Source: Sphaerotilus natans (GTDB taxonomy: Bacteria; Pseudomonadota; Gammaproteobacteria; Burkholderiales; Burkholderiaceae_C). Taken from it: 64,000 bases of DNA. The stretch is taken from assembly GCF_900156335.1 (NCBI RefSeq), contig NZ_FTMZ01000003.1, forward strand, positions 65,950 to 129,949, given 5' to 3'. The notes beneath the pieces are model-generated. The model had not been told where the DNA came from. It searched no databases and saw nothing but the letters and a program-made list of their open reading frames with translations. This document shows positions 46,739 to 57,798 of this stretch, one piece after another. Both the position numbers and the translations under genes were made by a program. Position 1 is the first letter of the stretch, and each line of letters begins with the position of its first letter.

Positions 46739-48642
46739 GTGATGCCCAGGCTGAAGTGCAGCCGCAGCCGGCGCGCCTGCTGGCCATAGGCCAGGTCCAG
46801 CCGCAGCGCGCCGACGGGGCTGCGCCAGCGCAGGCCCACGCCGTAGCCGAGCACCGGATTGAAGCCCTTCCAGGAGGCTTCCGCGTTGCCGGCATCGACG
46901 AAGACCGCGCCCTGGAAGGCCGGATCGCCCCGGCGCAGCGGATGGCCGGCCTCGACGCTGGCCACCGCCAGCACCCGGCCGCCGACCGCATCGCCATCGG
47001 CGTCGACCGGGCCGAGATCCTGGCTGCCGTAGCCGCGCACGCTGTCGTCGCCGCCGGCGCGGAAGAGCAGCGTGTAGGGCACCGCCACCGCATCGCGGGC
47101 GAAGACCTGGCCGAGCTGGACCCGGGCGCTGGCGTACCAGGGCCCGAGCCGCTCGTAGCGGGTCAGCCGGCCGGTGGCCCGCGCAAACGCGCCGGTCTCG
47201 CGCGGGGTGGCGCGGTAGGACTGGCCCGCGCCGGTCAGCAGCGACAGGCTGGTGCCGCGGGTCGGCAGCAGCGCGTTGTCGAGATCGCGCCAGATCCACT
47301 GATAGTTCAGGCTCAGCGCGGTGGTGTCGTCATTGACCGAGCCGTCGTCGATCACCCGGGTGCGCACCCGCTGCCACTCCAGGTAATAGAGCCGCTCGAG
47401 CCGCTCGTCGTCCTTGCTGCGGCCGAGCCGCGCGCTCTGCGTGGTCACGGCCAAGCCGCTGGCCTCGGCATGCTGGGCCAATGCCGCGGCGACGTTGCGA
47501 TAGGGGCCGGGATGCGGATGCGAGGTCAGGTCGAGCGCGGCCAGCCGGTCGGTCTGTGCCAGCTGCAGCCGGGTGCGGGCCTGCCAGCCCCAGCCGAACC
47601 AGCGCTGGTGCTGGTGCTCGAGCGTGATGCGCGGGCCGCTGGCATCGGACACGCCCAGGCCGAGCGTGGCCTGCTGCAGCGGCCGCTCGCGCAGCCGCAC
47701 CGTGACCGGCATCGCCTCGGCCAGCGCCGGATCGGGCTCCATCTGCACCGCCACGGTGTCGAACAGCGACGAGCGCGTCAGCCGCGCCTGGAATTCCTGC
47801 AGCGTCTGCTCGCGCAGCGGATCGCCGGGCGCGAAGTTCTGCAGGGCCTGCACCGCGTCGATGCGCACATGGTCGAGCCCCTCGTAGCGGATCTCGCCGA
47901 AGCGGTAGAGCGGGCCGCTGTCGGCGACCAGAAAGAGCCGGGCCTGGGCCTGCGCCGCATCGACCTGCGCGACGGTGCCGCTCCAGGCCGCGGTCGCGTG
48001 GCCCTGGGCGCGCAGCAGCGCCAGCGTGGCGCCCTTGGCGCTGCTCCAGCCGTCCTGGGTGAAGGGCTGTCCCGGGCCGAGCGCCCAGCTCTCGCGCGCC
48101 TGGCGCTGCAGCATCTGTGCGCTGGTGTCACCGTTGTCGGCGGCCAGCGACAGCGCGCCCTCGAACTCGATGCGCGCGCTCTCCACCCGGGTCTGCGGTC
48201 CGGGTTCGACGATCAGGCGCAGCCGGACCTGCGGCAGCGCCGGCCCCCCCGGCACGACGGTGACCCGTTCGCCGCGGTCGCTCGCCTCGGTGCGCACCAC
48301 GGCGCCGAAGCGGCCTTCGGTCTCGAGCAGCGCGCGGGCCTGGGCCGGCGCAGCCTGGCGCAGGCGCATCAGCTCGGTGCGCGGCACCTGCGCGGTCTCC
48401 GGGCTGGCCAGATAGCGCGACAGGTCGAGGTGGCGCTGCAGCAGTGCGCGCAGCGGCTCGGGCGCCTCGATCTCCAGCGTCCAGGTGACATCCTCGGGCG
48501 CGGCGGACTCCTGCACGACCGGACTGGCCGGGTTCGGGGCGGGGGCGGGTTCCTGGGCCTGGGCCGTCGCTGCGGCCAGCAGCGCCGCCACGCTCACCCC
48601 CGCCAGCCGTTGCAGGCGTCCCGTCGGTCTCGCCCGCCTCAT
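46732..48642 (-). CDS. tamA: Outer-membrane assembly protein TamA (Omp85/BamA family)
   Basis: The 636-residue product has a signal peptide (AGVSVAALLAAATAQA, ending near residue 29). POTRA-type domains follow (about 50-300, including YRFGEIRYEGLDHV). The barrel contains the Omp85 lid motif DSVRGYGSQDLGP, and the end SLGITY carries a terminal aromatic residue. It forms the outer-membrane half of the TAM complex with TamB, encoded next. The start ATG overlaps the stop of the VWA gene by 4 bases (48639-48642), which couples a CoxE-like protein to an outer-membrane assembly factor. Confidence 0.95.
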   Translation of the reverse strand: MRRARPTGRLQRLAGVSVAALLAAATAQAQEPAPAPNPASPVVQESAAPEDVTWTLEIEAPEPLRALLQRHLDLSRYLASPETAQVPRTELMRLRQAAPAQARALLETEGRFGAVVRTEASDRGERVTVVPGGPALPQVRLRLIVEPGPQTRVESARIEFEGALSLAADNGDTSAQMLQRQARESWALGPGQPFTQDGWSSAKGATLALLRAQGHATAAWSGTVAQVDAAQAQARLFLVADSGPLYRFGEIRYEGLDHVRIDAVQALQNFAPGDPLREQTLQEFQARLTRSSLFDTVAVQMEPDPALAEAMPVTVRLRERPLQQATLGLGVSDASGPRITLEHQHQRWFGWGWQARTRLQLAQTDRLAALDLTSHPHPGPYRNVAAALAQHAEASGLAVTTQSARLGRSKDDERLERLYYLEWQRVRTRVIDDGSVNDDTTALSLNYQWIWRDLDNALLPTRGTSLSLLTGAGQSYRATPRETGAFARATGRLTRYERLGPWYASARVQLGQVFARDAVAVPYTLLFRAGGDDSVRGYGSQDLGPVDADGDAVGGRVLAVASVEAGHPLRRGDPAFQGAVFVDAGNAEASWKGFNPVLGYGVGLRWRSPVGALRLDLAYGQQARRLRLHFSLGITY

Positions 48643-49829
48643 TTCGACAGCAGCCGCATCGCCTGCTCGAGGCCGGCGACGCTCATGGGGAACATCCGGT
48701 GGCCCATCAGCTGCTCGATCATCGCGATGCTCTGGCGGTAGGGCCAGACGCCCTGCGGCTCCGGATTGATCCAGGCCGACTTCGGGAAGGCGCGTGTCAG
48801 GCGCTGCAGCCAGTCGGCGCCGGCCTCCGGGTTGTGGAACTCGACGCTGCCGCCGATCTGGGTGATCTCGTAGGGGCTCATCGTCGCGTCGCCGACCAGG
48901 ATCAGCTTCCAGTCCTTGTTGTACTTGCGGATCAGGTCCCAGGTGGGCAGCTTCTCGGCGTGGCGGCGGCGGTTGTTCTTCCACACGTGGTCGTAGACGC
49001 AGTTGTGGAAGTAGTAGAACTCGAGGTGCTTGAATTCGCTTTTCGCGGCACTGAAGAGTTCCTCTACCTTCGGGATGTGGTCGTCCATCGTGCCGCCGAC
49101 GTCCATCAGCAGCAGCACCTTGACCTTGTTGTGGCGCTCGGGGACCAGGCGGATGTCGAGCAGGCCGGCGTTTGCCGCGGTCGAGTGGATGGTGTCGTCC
49201 AGGTCGAGCTCGGTCTCGGCGCCCTCGCGCGCGAAGCGGCGCAGCCGCCGCAGCGCGATCTTGATGTTGCGCGTGCCCAGCTCGACCGTGTCGTCGTAGT
49301 CGCGCCAGGCGCGCTGCTCCCAGACCTTGACCGCGCTGCGCTCGCGCCCGGGGCCGCCGATGCGGATGCCGCGCGGATTGTGGCCGCCGTGCCCGAAGGG
49401 GCTGGTGCCGCCGGTGCCGATCCACTTCGAGCCGCCCTCGTGGCGCTCCTTCTGCTCCTCGAGGCGCTTCTTGAGCGTCTCCATCAGCTCGTCCCAGCCC
49501 AGCGCCTGCAGCCGGCTGCGCTCCTCGGCGGAGAGCTCGCGCTCGAGCGTGCGGCGCAGCCAGTCCTCGGGCAGCTCGCGCAGGTTCTCGGTCAGCATCT
49601 CCACGCCCTTGAAGTAGGCGGAGAAGGCGCGGTCGAAGCGGTCGAAATGCGCCTCGTCCTTGACCATGATCGTGCGGGCGAGAACGTAGAAGTCGTCGAG
49701 GCTGGGCAGGCGACGGCCTTCGTCGTCGTCGAGCACGCCGAGCTTCAGTGCCTCGAGCAGCACCAGCAGCTCGCGCACCGACACCGGCAGCCGGGCGGCG
49801 CGCAGGGTCTGGAGGAAGTCGATCAGCAT
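48639..49829 (-). CDS. VWA-domain protein, CoxE-like, partner of MoxR ATPase
   Basis: The 396-residue product opens LIDFLQTLRAARLPVSVREL, the typical start of CoxE-like VWA proteins. Its VWA domain (about 225-390) has LLLMDVGGTMDDH, where the MIDAS DxSxS is DVGGT, and LVGDATMSPYEI. Such proteins act as adaptors of MoxR AAA+ ATPases in maturing other complexes. In many relatives the moxR gene is adjacent; here it lies 6 kb away at 55999-56853 behind a pilin operon. ATG 49829 was chosen on family length; an ATG at 49859 is in frame. It is the first gene of the operon with tamA and tamB. Confidence 0.9.
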   Translation of the reverse strand: MLIDFLQTLRAARLPVSVRELLVLLEALKLGVLDDDEGRRLPSLDDFYVLARTIMVKDEAHFDRFDRAFSAYFKGVEMLTENLRELPEDWLRRTLERELSAEERSRLQALGWDELMETLKKRLEEQKERHEGGSKWIGTGGTSPFGHGGHNPRGIRIGGPGRERSAVKVWEQRAWRDYDDTVELGTRNIKIALRRLRRFAREGAETELDLDDTIHSTAANAGLLDIRLVPERHNKVKVLLLMDVGGTMDDHIPKVEELFSAAKSEFKHLEFYYFHNCVYDHVWKNNRRRHAEKLPTWDLIRKYNKDWKLILVGDATMSPYEITQIGGSVEFHNPEAGADWLQRLTRAFPKSAWINPEPQGVWPYRQSIAMIEQLMGHRMFPMSVAGLEQAMRLLSK

Positions 49830-49941
49830 GTCCGACAGTCTAGCCAGAGCCGGGCGCAAGCGGCGATCTGGCCGGGCTTGTCCCGGATGTTCCGGCGCTT
49901 GTCGATTTCAGACGGGCTGCACCGGGGCCGAAATTCCTTGG

Positions 49942-50490
49942 ATGAACCCTGATGCGCTGTCGCTGCCATGGTCCTGCACGCCTGCGGCCCGGCCGGCGTG
50001 CGGCTTCGGCCTGATCGAGCTGCTGGTGACGATGGCGCTGGTGGCGCTGGTGGCCGCCTTCGTGCTGCCTTCGCTGGCGACGTTCGCTGCGCGTCAGCGC
50101 CTGGCGGCGGTGTCGGCGGAGTTCTCGGCCGCGCTGGCGCTGGCGCGCTCGGAGGCGGTGCGCACCGGCCTGCCGGTGCTGCTGCTGCCGCTGGCGGCCG
50201 CGCCGGCGGCCGGCAACGAGTACGGCCAGGGCTGGCAGGTGGTGGTCGATGCCGACGGCTCCGGCACCGCCGGGCCGGCCGAGACGGTGGTGAGGCGCTT
50301 TGCCGCGCCGCCGGCGCCGCTGCGCTTCGGCGGCGATGCGCCGGTCAGCTTCGCGCCCAGCGGCTTTCTCGGCCGCAGCGTCACGCTGACGATGCGCCTG
50401 TGCCCCGGCAACGGCGCGACGCAGGGCAGCGCCTTTGCCATCCAGCCGACCGGCCTGGCGGATGTGAGCCGCATCGGAGACTGCCGGTGA
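49942..50490 (+). CDS. fimT: Minor pseudopilin FimT/GspH family (copy 2)
   Basis: The 182-residue product has PACG|FGLIELLVTMALVALVAAFVLPSL (cleavage after Gly21, Glu5 present). The FimT/GspH region AVSAEFSAALALARSEAVRTGLPVLL and a C-terminal Cys pair follow. No ribosome site precedes the ATG. GCCGAAAT 8-15 bases upstream could be a -10, which would make the message nearly leaderless; this is speculative. First gene of the second minor-pilin operon. Confidence 0.85.
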   Translation: MNPDALSLPWSCTPAARPACGFGLIELLVTMALVALVAAFVLPSLATFAARQRLAAVSAEFSAALALARSEAVRTGLPVLLLPLAAAPAAGNEYGQGWQVVVDADGSGTAGPAETVVRRFAAPPAPLRFGGDAPVSFAPSGFLGRSVTLTMRLCPGNGATQGSAFAIQPTGLADVSRIGDCR

Positions 50491-50978
50491 GACGACCGCG
50501 CCCGCAGTCTGGCTTCGCGATGACCGAGGCGCTGGTCACGCTGGTGGTGCTGTCGCTGGCGGCGCTGGGCCATGTGGCGCTGCAGCTGCGCAGCCTGGGC
50601 GTGCAGTCGGGCGCGGCCTGGATGAGCCAGGCCACCGTGCTGGCCTCGGATGCGGCCGACCGGATGCGCGCCAATCCGGCCGGCGTCGCGGCCGGGCGCT
50701 ATGACGCGCTGTTGGCGCCGGCCGCGCTCAGCCCGGCCTGCAGCCTGGCCGCGCCGTGCAGCGATGCGCAGATCGCGCAGCGCGACTTCTTCCGCTGGCG
50801 TGCCGACCTGGCGGCGCTGATGCCCCAGGGCGAGGGCGTGATCTGCCGCGATGCCACGCCCGAGGATGGCAGCGCCGCCGCCCCGGCCTGCGACGGCAGC
50901 GGCACGCGACTGGCGGTCAAGATCTTCTGGCGCGAGCGCGAGCGGACCTCGCGGCTGGTGATGGTGGTGCAGCCATGA
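50487..50978 (+). CDS. pilV: Minor pilin PilV (copy 2)
   Basis: The 163-residue product has QSG|FAMTEALVTLVVLSLAALGHV (cleavage after Gly9, Glu5 present) and then RSLGVQSGAAWMSQATVLASD. That is the PilV pattern, where a Gln-rich helix is followed by ASDAADRMRAN. It starts at a GTG (50487-50489) embedded in the fimT stop, so it is translationally coupled. It is a paralogue of the copy at 12220-12648 but clearly diverged. Confidence 0.85.
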   Translation: MRRPRPQSGFAMTEALVTLVVLSLAALGHVALQLRSLGVQSGAAWMSQATVLASDAADRMRANPAGVAAGRYDALLAPAALSPACSLAAPCSDAQIAQRDFFRWRADLAALMPQGEGVICRDATPEDGSAAAPACDGSGTRLAVKIFWRERERTSRLVMVVQP

Positions 50979-52033
50979 GCCTGCGGCGGCCTCTGCGACA
51001 TCCGATGCGCGGCATGACCCTGGTCGAGCTGATGATCGGCCTGACGATCGGGCTGTTCCTGGTCGGCATCGCCGGGTCGCTGTTCCTGGGCAGCCGCCTG
51101 ACCTTCAACGCGCAGTCGCAGGTGGCGCGGCTGCAGGAGGGCGGGCGCTTCGCGGCCGAGCGGCTCGGCACGGACCTGCGCATGGCCGGATTCCGCGGCT
51201 GCCGTGGCCAGGGCGCGGGCACCACGCTGAGCAATCTGCTGCGTAATCCGGGCGATTTCCAGATCGACTTCGCGCGGGGCCTGCAGGTCTCGCGGCATGA
51301 CGGCGGATCCTGGCAGCCGGCGCTCGATGCCTCGATCTCCGGGCTGTCGCCGGCGCCGGACCGGGCGGGCGACGTGGTCACGGTGCGCCGCACCGTCGGC
51401 CCGGGCTGGGCGCTGACGGCGGCGATGGTCTCGGGCACCGCGGTGGTCAATGTGACGCCGACCTCGGTCATCCAGCGCGGTGACCTGCTGCTGCTGTCGG
51501 ACTGCAGCAGCGCGGTGGTCTTCCAGGCCAGCAACGCCACGCCCGGCGGCGACGGCGCGATCGAGCACAGCGCGGCCGGCAGCCTGCAGCCCGGCAACGC
51601 CCAGGCCGATCTGGGCCGCGTCTTCCTGCAGGACGCGGTGGTGCACCGTCTGGCCACCACCACCTACTACCTGGCGCCAAGCCGGCGCCCCGGTCGCGCC
51701 GGCATGATGGCGCTGTGGTCGAACACCGTGCCGGCCTATGACGGCTCGGCGCAGCCACAGGAACTGCTGACCGGCGTCGAGCGCCTGGCGCTGCGGCTGG
51801 GGCTGGACACCAACGCCGACGGCACGGCCGAGGCCTTCGTGGCGCCGGCCCAGGTCGCCGACTGGCTGCAGGTGGTCTCGGCCGAGGTCGCGCTGCTGCT
51901 GGTGGGGGCGGACGATCAGGTCGCCACCGCGCCGCAGCCGGTGACCTTCGACGGCGTGCAGATCGTGCCGACCGACCGGCGCCTGCGCAGCAGCGTGTCC
52001 TTTTCCGCCTCGCTGCGCAACAGCAGCCGATGA
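50975..52033 (+). CDS. pilW: Minor pilin PilW (copy 2)
   Basis: The 352-residue product has HPMRG|MTLVELMIGLTIGLFLVGIAG (cleavage after Gly13, mature Met1, Glu5). Next is the PilW region QSQVARLQEGGRFAAERLGTDLRMAGFRGC. It is shorter than copy 1 (403) and more typical of PilW from P. aeruginosa relatives. It overlaps pilV by 4 bases and pilX by 4 bases. Confidence 0.9.
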   Translation: MSLRRPLRHPMRGMTLVELMIGLTIGLFLVGIAGSLFLGSRLTFNAQSQVARLQEGGRFAAERLGTDLRMAGFRGCRGQGAGTTLSNLLRNPGDFQIDFARGLQVSRHDGGSWQPALDASISGLSPAPDRAGDVVTVRRTVGPGWALTAAMVSGTAVVNVTPTSVIQRGDLLLLSDCSSAVVFQASNATPGGDGAIEHSAAGSLQPGNAQADLGRVFLQDAVVHRLATTTYYLAPSRRPGRAGMMALWSNTVPAYDGSAQPQELLTGVERLALRLGLDTNADGTAEAFVAPAQVADWLQVVSAEVALLLVGADDQVATAPQPVTFDGVQIVPTDRRLRSSVSFSASLRNSSR

Positions 52034-52596
52034 GGATGCCGATGCCGATCTCCCGCCCCTGTGGCTTCTCGCTGGTCACCGTGCTGCTGCTGATCGCGGT
52101 GCTGGCCTCGCTCGGGGTCGGCGCGATGAACGCCGGGCTGCTGCAGGAGCGCATGGCCGGCCATGCCCGCGACCGCCAGCAGGCGATGCAGGCGGCCGAG
52201 GCCGCGCTGCGCGACGCCGAGGCCGACATCCAGGCCAACCTGAGCTACGACAGCGCCTTCACCACGACCTGCACGGCCGGCCTGTGCCTGCCGCCCTCGA
52301 TGAGCTCGGCCGCACCGACCTCGCGGCCGCTGTGGCAGACGATCGACTGGTCGACCTCGGCCGGCCAGAGCCGCGCCTACGGCAGCGCCACCGGCGCCGC
52401 CGCGCTGCCGGGCCTGGCCGCGCCGCCGCGCTACATCGTCGAGCGCCTGCCGCCGCTGAACCCGACCTCCGGCACCTCGGCCAGCCTGTCGGCGCCGCTG
52501 GCGGACCTGCCGCAGGTGTTTCGCATCACCGCGCGCGGCGTCGGCCTGCGCAGCTCGACGGTGGTGGTGCTGCAGTCGACCTACATCAAGCGATGA
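52030..52596 (+). CDS. pilX: Minor pilin assembly protein PilX (copy 2)
   Basis: The 188-residue product has RPCG|FSLVTVLLLIAVLASLGVG with no Glu5 in the mature helix. The PilX signature MAGHARDRQQAMQAAEAALRDAE follows, closely matching characterised PilX, which supports the assignment better than in copy 1. It overlaps pilW by 4 bases. Confidence 0.9.
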   Translation: MRMPMPISRPCGFSLVTVLLLIAVLASLGVGAMNAGLLQERMAGHARDRQQAMQAAEAALRDAEADIQANLSYDSAFTTTCTAGLCLPPSMSSAAPTSRPLWQTIDWSTSAGQSRAYGSATGAAALPGLAAPPRYIVERLPPLNPTSGTSASLSAPLADLPQVFRITARGVGLRSSTVVVLQSTYIKR

Positions 52597-52600
52597 CGCG

Positions 52601-55546
52601 ATGAAGACAAATCCCCGCATTGGCCTGTCCCCGCTGCCGGCGCTGCTGGCGCTGGTCGCCGGCCCGGCGCTGGCGCAGACGGTCAGCCTGGCCCAGTCGC
52701 CGCTGTATCTGGAGGCCGGGGTCAAGCCGAACGTGCTGGTCGTCTACGACAACTCGCCGTCGATGGAGTTCATGCTGCCGGGCGGGCAGGGCACCGTCCT
52801 GCTGGCGCATCCCAACACGCGGGGCAACATCGCGCGTGCGGCGCTGCGCGACATCATCGGCACCTACCGCAGCCAGTTCCGCTGGGGTCTTGCTACCTTC
52901 GAGAACCAGGGCCTCTATGGCCCGACCTACGACAGCCGGTCTTCGCTGCCGGTGATGTACTACAGCAGAAGCACGGCGGGCATGGGCCTGCTGCGCCGGG
53001 CGGTCCAGGACGATTCGGCCGCGCACCAGTCGGCGCTGCTCAGCCTGCTGGCCACGGAAACCGAGAACCTCAACACCCCGGAGATCAAGAACGGATCGAT
53101 CGGTACGCCGTTGCCAGGCGCGATGCGGACCGCCTTCCAGTACTACGCCAACACACTGTCGGGCACGTCCTCTCCCATCACCAACCGCACCTGCCAGCGC
53201 AACTATGTGCTGCTGGCGACCGATGGCGATCCGACGATCCGGATCGGCGGGGCGGCCTACTCCGACCAGGACATCACGAACCAGCAGGTCAATGGCAGCT
53301 GGGTCTTCGGTCAGGCTGCCCAGGATGTGTTCACCGAGATCGGTCGCCTGCGCACGCTCACGGTGAGCGGCAATGCCGCGATCAACGGGCAGTACGACGT
53401 GCAGACCTATGTCGTCGGCCTGGGTGAGGTGGCGACCAATCAGGCCTCGATCGCCGCGATGAACCGCATGGCCACCGTCGGCGGCACGGGCAGCGCCTAC
53501 ATGGCCACCGACCGCGCCACCCTCAACGCCGCCTTCGCGCAGATCACCGCCGATATCCAGGCCCGCACCGCCGCCTCGGCCGGGGTGGCGATCAGCACCG
53601 GCGCCTGGAAGAGCGGCACCCAGGTCTTCCAGGCGCGCTTCAACACCGGCGACTGGTCGGGCGAGCTGCGGGCGCTGGAAATGCTCTCCAGCGGCGCGCT
53701 GGCCACCACGCCGACCTGGGAGGCCGGCCAGCGTCTGGGCCTGAAGCACTGGAGCACCGGCCGGCAGATCCTCACCTACCGCGCCGCCTCGGCGCTGGGC
53801 AGCCGCGGCGTGCCGTTTCGCTGGCCGGCCAATGCGGCCGCCCCGGGCGCCACCGAGATTCCGCTGACGCTGGTGGCCGCGCTCAATCGCAACGGCGCTG
53901 GCGTGGTCGACACCCACGGCGCGCTGCGGCTGAACTATCTGCGCGGCGACGCCAGCCGCGAGCTGCGCCGCTGCCCGGCCTGCACCGCGCCGGCGGCCTT
54001 CCGCAACCGGCCGACGACGGTGCTGGGCGACATCGTCAACTCGACGCCGCTGCTGGTCACCAGCGGTGGGCGCTTCGTGCGCGACAGCGCCGAGGCAGCC
54101 GCCTACGACACCTTCCGCCGCGCGCGGGCGGCGATGGCGCCGGTGGTCTATGTCGGGGCCAACGACGGCCAGCTGCATGCCTTCGATGCCCGCACCGGCG
54201 ACGAGCTCTTCGCCTATGTGCCCGGCCTGGTCGCCGACCGGCTGGCCGCGCTGCCCGAGGCCGGCTACACCCATCAGTACAGCGTCGACGGCCCGCTGGC
54301 CGCTGGTGACGTGCACTACGCCGGCGGCTGGAAGACCTTGCTGGCGGGTACGGGCGGCGCCGGCGCCAAGGGCCTGTATGCGCTGGACATCAGCGATCCG
54401 GCGAACTTCACCGAGGCGACCGCCTCGAGGGTGGCGCGCTGGGAGATCGACGGCAGCGACACCTCGGTCGGCCACATCCTGCAGCAGCCGCTGATCGCCA
54501 AGGCGCGCAACGGCCGCTGGATGGTCTTTTCCGGCAATGGCCTCAACAGCACCGGAGGCGTCGCGCAGCTGCTGGTCATCGATGCCGAGACCGGCGTGCC
54601 GGTGCGGGTGAGCACGCGCTCCGGCACGGCCGCCAGCCCGAACGGGCTGCTGGGGCTGACCGGCATCAGCACGGCCGGTGACGGCGTGGTCGACGTCATC
54701 TATGCCGGCGATCAGCAGGGGCAGATGTGGAAGTTCGACCTGTCGGCCAGCGATCCGCTGGCCTGGAAGGTGGCCTACGGCCCGGCGGCGGCGCCCCGGC
54801 CGCTGTTCTCCACCGCCTCCGGCCAGCCGATCACCGCACGCCCGGACGTGACGCCGCATCCGGCCGGCGGCTATCTGGTGAGCTTCGGCACCGGCAGCTA
54901 TCTGAGCCGCGGCGACCTGAGCTCGACGACGACACAGACGCTCTACGGCATCCGCGACAGCGGCACGACGGTGTCCGCCAATGAGCTGGTCAGCCAGTCG
55001 GTGCTGGGCACGCAGACCGGCGGCGACGGTCGCACCTACCGGTTCAGCACCTATGCGGTGGGCCGACCCTCGACGCTGTTCAGCGGCGACAACCAGCTCA
55101 CCGAGACGGCCTTTCGCACCGGCAGGAAGGGCTGGCGGCTGGACCTGCCTGCCAGCGGCGAGCGCATCGTCACCGAGGTGCTGATCCGCGCCGGCAAGGT
55201 GATCGTCTCGACCCTGATCCCGAGCAGCGACCCCTGCGCCTATGGCGGCGACGGCTGGGTCATGGAGCTCGACGCCATCACCGGCAACCGCGCCGACAGT
55301 CCGGCGCTCGACACCAATGGCGACAACCGCGTCGATGCGGCCGACCGGCTCACGCTGTCGGGCCAGCTCGCGCATGTCTCCGGCGTGCGGGTCGGTGGCA
55401 TCCCGTCGGCCCCGAGCATCGTGCGTGCGTCCGACCGCGCGCTCGACGACAAGATCGTCAACACCTCGTCCGGGACCACGGTGCGCATCCGCGAGAGCGG
55501 CATCACCGCGACCTCCGGCCGTTCAAGCTGGGAGCAGCTGCAATGA
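52601..55546 (+). CDS. pilY1: Type IV pilus tip adhesin PilY1 (copy 2)
   Basis: The 981-residue product has a signal peptide ending ALAQ near residue 26. A VWA-like N-terminal domain (about 35-320) has [11 protein letters not shown] as its MIDAS-like start and [10 protein letters not shown]. The C-terminal propeller includes [31 protein letters not shown] and [15 protein letters not shown]. The loop before IYAGD reads STAGDGVVD, keeping two of the acidic positions of the Pseudomonas calcium site. A second loop DTNGDNRVD near residue 904 looks like an EF-hand-type calcium site. It is much shorter than copy 1 (1358) and retains the VWA sensing domain. It starts 4 bases after the pilX stop. Confidence 0.93.
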   Translation: MKTNPRIGLSPLPALLALVAGPALAQTVSLAQSPLYLEAGVKPNVLVVYDNSPSMEFMLPGGQGTVLLAHPNTRGNIARAALRDIIGTYRSQFRWGLATFENQGLYGPTYDSRSSLPVMYYSRSTAGMGLLRRAVQDDSAAHQSALLSLLATETENLNTPEIKNGSIGTPLPGAMRTAFQYYANTLSGTSSPITNRTCQRNYVLLATDGDPTIRIGGAAYSDQDITNQQVNGSWVFGQAAQDVFTEIGRLRTLTVSGNAAINGQYDVQTYVVGLGEVATNQASIAAMNRMATVGGTGSAYMATDRATLNAAFAQITADIQARTAASAGVAISTGAWKSGTQVFQARFNTGDWSGELRALEMLSSGALATTPTWEAGQRLGLKHWSTGRQILTYRAASALGSRGVPFRWPANAAAPGATEIPLTLVAALNRNGAGVVDTHGALRLNYLRGDASRELRRCPACTAPAAFRNRPTTVLGDIVNSTPLLVTSGGRFVRDSAEAAAYDTFRRARAAMAPVVYVGANDGQLHAFDARTGDELFAYVPGLVADRLAALPEAGYTHQYSVDGPLAAGDVHYAGGWKTLLAGTGGAGAKGLYALDISDPANFTEATASRVARWEIDGSDTSVGHILQQPLIAKARNGRWMVFSGNGLNSTGGVAQLLVIDAETGVPVRVSTRSGTAASPNGLLGLTGISTAGDGVVDVIYAGDQQGQMWKFDLSASDPLAWKVAYGPAAAPRPLFSTASGQPITARPDVTPHPAGGYLVSFGTGSYLSRGDLSSTTTQTLYGIRDSGTTVSANELVSQSVLGTQTGGDGRTYRFSTYAVGRPSTLFSGDNQLTETAFRTGRKGWRLDLPASGERIVTEVLIRAGKVIVSTLIPSSDPCAYGGDGWVMELDAITGNRADSPALDTNGDNRVDAADRLTLSGQLAHVSGVRVGGIPSAPSIVRASDRALDDKIVNTSSGTTVRIRESGITATSGRSSWEQLQ

Positions 55547-55977
55547 ATGTCCATCGTCCCTGGTCCAGCCGCCGGTCCCGCGGCTTCACGCTGATCGAGC
55601 TGATGATCGCGGTGGCGGTCATCGGCATCCTGGCCGGGGTGGCGCTGCCAAGCTACCGCGAGCAGGTCGCCTCGGCCCGGCGCGCCGACGCCAAGGCCGC
55701 GCTGCTGGAGCTGGCGCAGCGCATGGAGCGGGTCTACACCGAGCAGGGCACCTACGCCAACATCCGCCTGGGCAGCGCCGCCGGCGATCTCTACCCGACG
55801 GTCTCGCCGCAGCGCCACTACACGCTGTCGATCGTGCGCCAGGATGCCAGCGGCTTCCAGATCCGCGCCACCCGCAGCGGCGCGCAGGCCTCGGACGCCT
55901 GCGGCAACTACACCTACGACCAGGCCGGCACCCGCGGTCTGGAGTCCTCGGCGCGACCGGTCGAGAAGTGCTGGTGA
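55543..55977 (+). CDS. pilE: Type IV minor pilin PilE (copy 2)
   Basis: The 144-residue product has [32 protein letters not shown] (cleavage after Gly14). Then come [26 protein letters not shown] and a cysteine pair near the C-terminus (Cys125 area and Cys143). It overlaps the pilY1 stop by 4 bases. The last-gene position matches the P. aeruginosa order, unlike copy 1. It ends 21 bases before the convergent moxR. Confidence 0.92.
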   Translation: MNVHRPWSSRRSRGFTLIELMIAVAVIGILAGVALPSYREQVASARRADAKAALLELAQRMERVYTEQGTYANIRLGSAAGDLYPTVSPQRHYTLSIVRQDASGFQIRATRSGAQASDACGNYTYDQAGTRGLESSARPVEKCW

Positions 55978-55998
55978 TGCGGCCCGCGGTGCCGCGCC

Positions 55999-56853
<855 letters not shown>

Positions 56854-57001
56854 GCGAAATGTCCTCGTGTGTGCGCTCTTGCGCTGCGGTTCTGGGCGCG
56901 GGCCAGTATATCGAGGCGCTGCCGGGCGGCCGGGGTGGCCGGTCATGGACAATCCGCGCATCGACAGCAAGGGCCAAGGGCCGACAGGCAAGGAGAACGT
57001 C

Positions 57002-57727
57002 ATGCGCTGGCAGGTGGCGGTGGGGTCGTCGCAGGACGCGGCGGCGGCGGTGCGGGCAGGGGCCCTGGGGCTGGATCTGCAGACGGCACCGCCCGAGCGG
57101 GTGCGGGCGATCTGCGCCCAGGTGCGCAACCAGGCCGACGGCATCGTCATCGATGCGGCCCTGCCGGCGCTGGCGGGGCCGTCGGCGCTGCAGGCCCGTC
57201 TGCAGCCGCTGCGCGATGCCGGCGTCGACCGCATCGCGGTGCCGCTGGGCGAGGGGGCCGGCGCGGTGCCGCTGCTGCGGCTGATCGCCGCCGCACGGCC
57301 CGAGGCGGGCCAGCCGCTGCTGATGCCGGTGCTGGCGCTGCCGCTGCTGGCCGGCGCGCCGCAGGCCGGTGCGGTCGACCGGCTCGAGGCGCTGGCCTCG
57401 CTGGCCCGGCAGCAGCGGGTGCGTGCGCTGCTGATCGATCTGGAGACCGGCGCGCCCGAGCCCGGCGCGATCTGGCGGCAGCGGCCGGTGGGCTCGCGGC
57501 TGCCGCTGCTGGTGCGCGACCTGCAGGCCGCCGGCATCGAGGTCGGCCTGCGGGTGGCGGTGCGGCGCGAGCAGATCGGTCGGCTGGCCGACTGGGCGCC
57601 GGACTTCGCGACGCTGGTCTGCCAGGAGCGCGGCGCCCACGGCGAGCCGGTGCTCGATGTCGACCGCCTGCTCGAGCGCCTGCGCGATCCGCGCACGCCG
57701 CAGTGCCGGCCGGCGCTGGCGGCCTGA
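57002..57727 (+). CDS. Lysine-free predicted TIM-barrel-like protein, unknown function
   Basis: The 241-residue product contains no lysine at all and is rich in Ala, Leu, Arg and Gly. A regular alternation of short hydrophobic strands and Ala/Arg helices (GIVIDAALPAL, DRIAVPLGEG, VRALLIDLETG, GIEVGLRVAVRR) suggests a beta/alpha barrel. The first strands (AGALGLDLQ) are loosely reminiscent of the MfnB/DUF556 group, but the Schiff-base lysines of that family would be missing. I do not assign a function. AAGGAG 6 bases before ATG 57002 fixes the start. It is divergent from moxR. Confidence 0.65.
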   Translation: MRWQVAVGSSQDAAAAVRAGALGLDLQTAPPERVRAICAQVRNQADGIVIDAALPALAGPSALQARLQPLRDAGVDRIAVPLGEGAGAVPLLRLIAAARPEAGQPLLMPVLALPLLAGAPQAGAVDRLEALASLARQQRVRALLIDLETGAPEPGAIWRQRPVGSRLPLLVRDLQAAGIEVGLRVAVRREQIGRLADWAPDFATLVCQERGAHGEPVLDVDRLLERLRDPRTPQCRPALAA

Positions 57728-57798
57728 AGCGGCGGGTGTGCAGGCCGCGATGGCGCTCGACCATCTGCTGCCGCTGAAGAAGATCCATCTTTCTCCTC

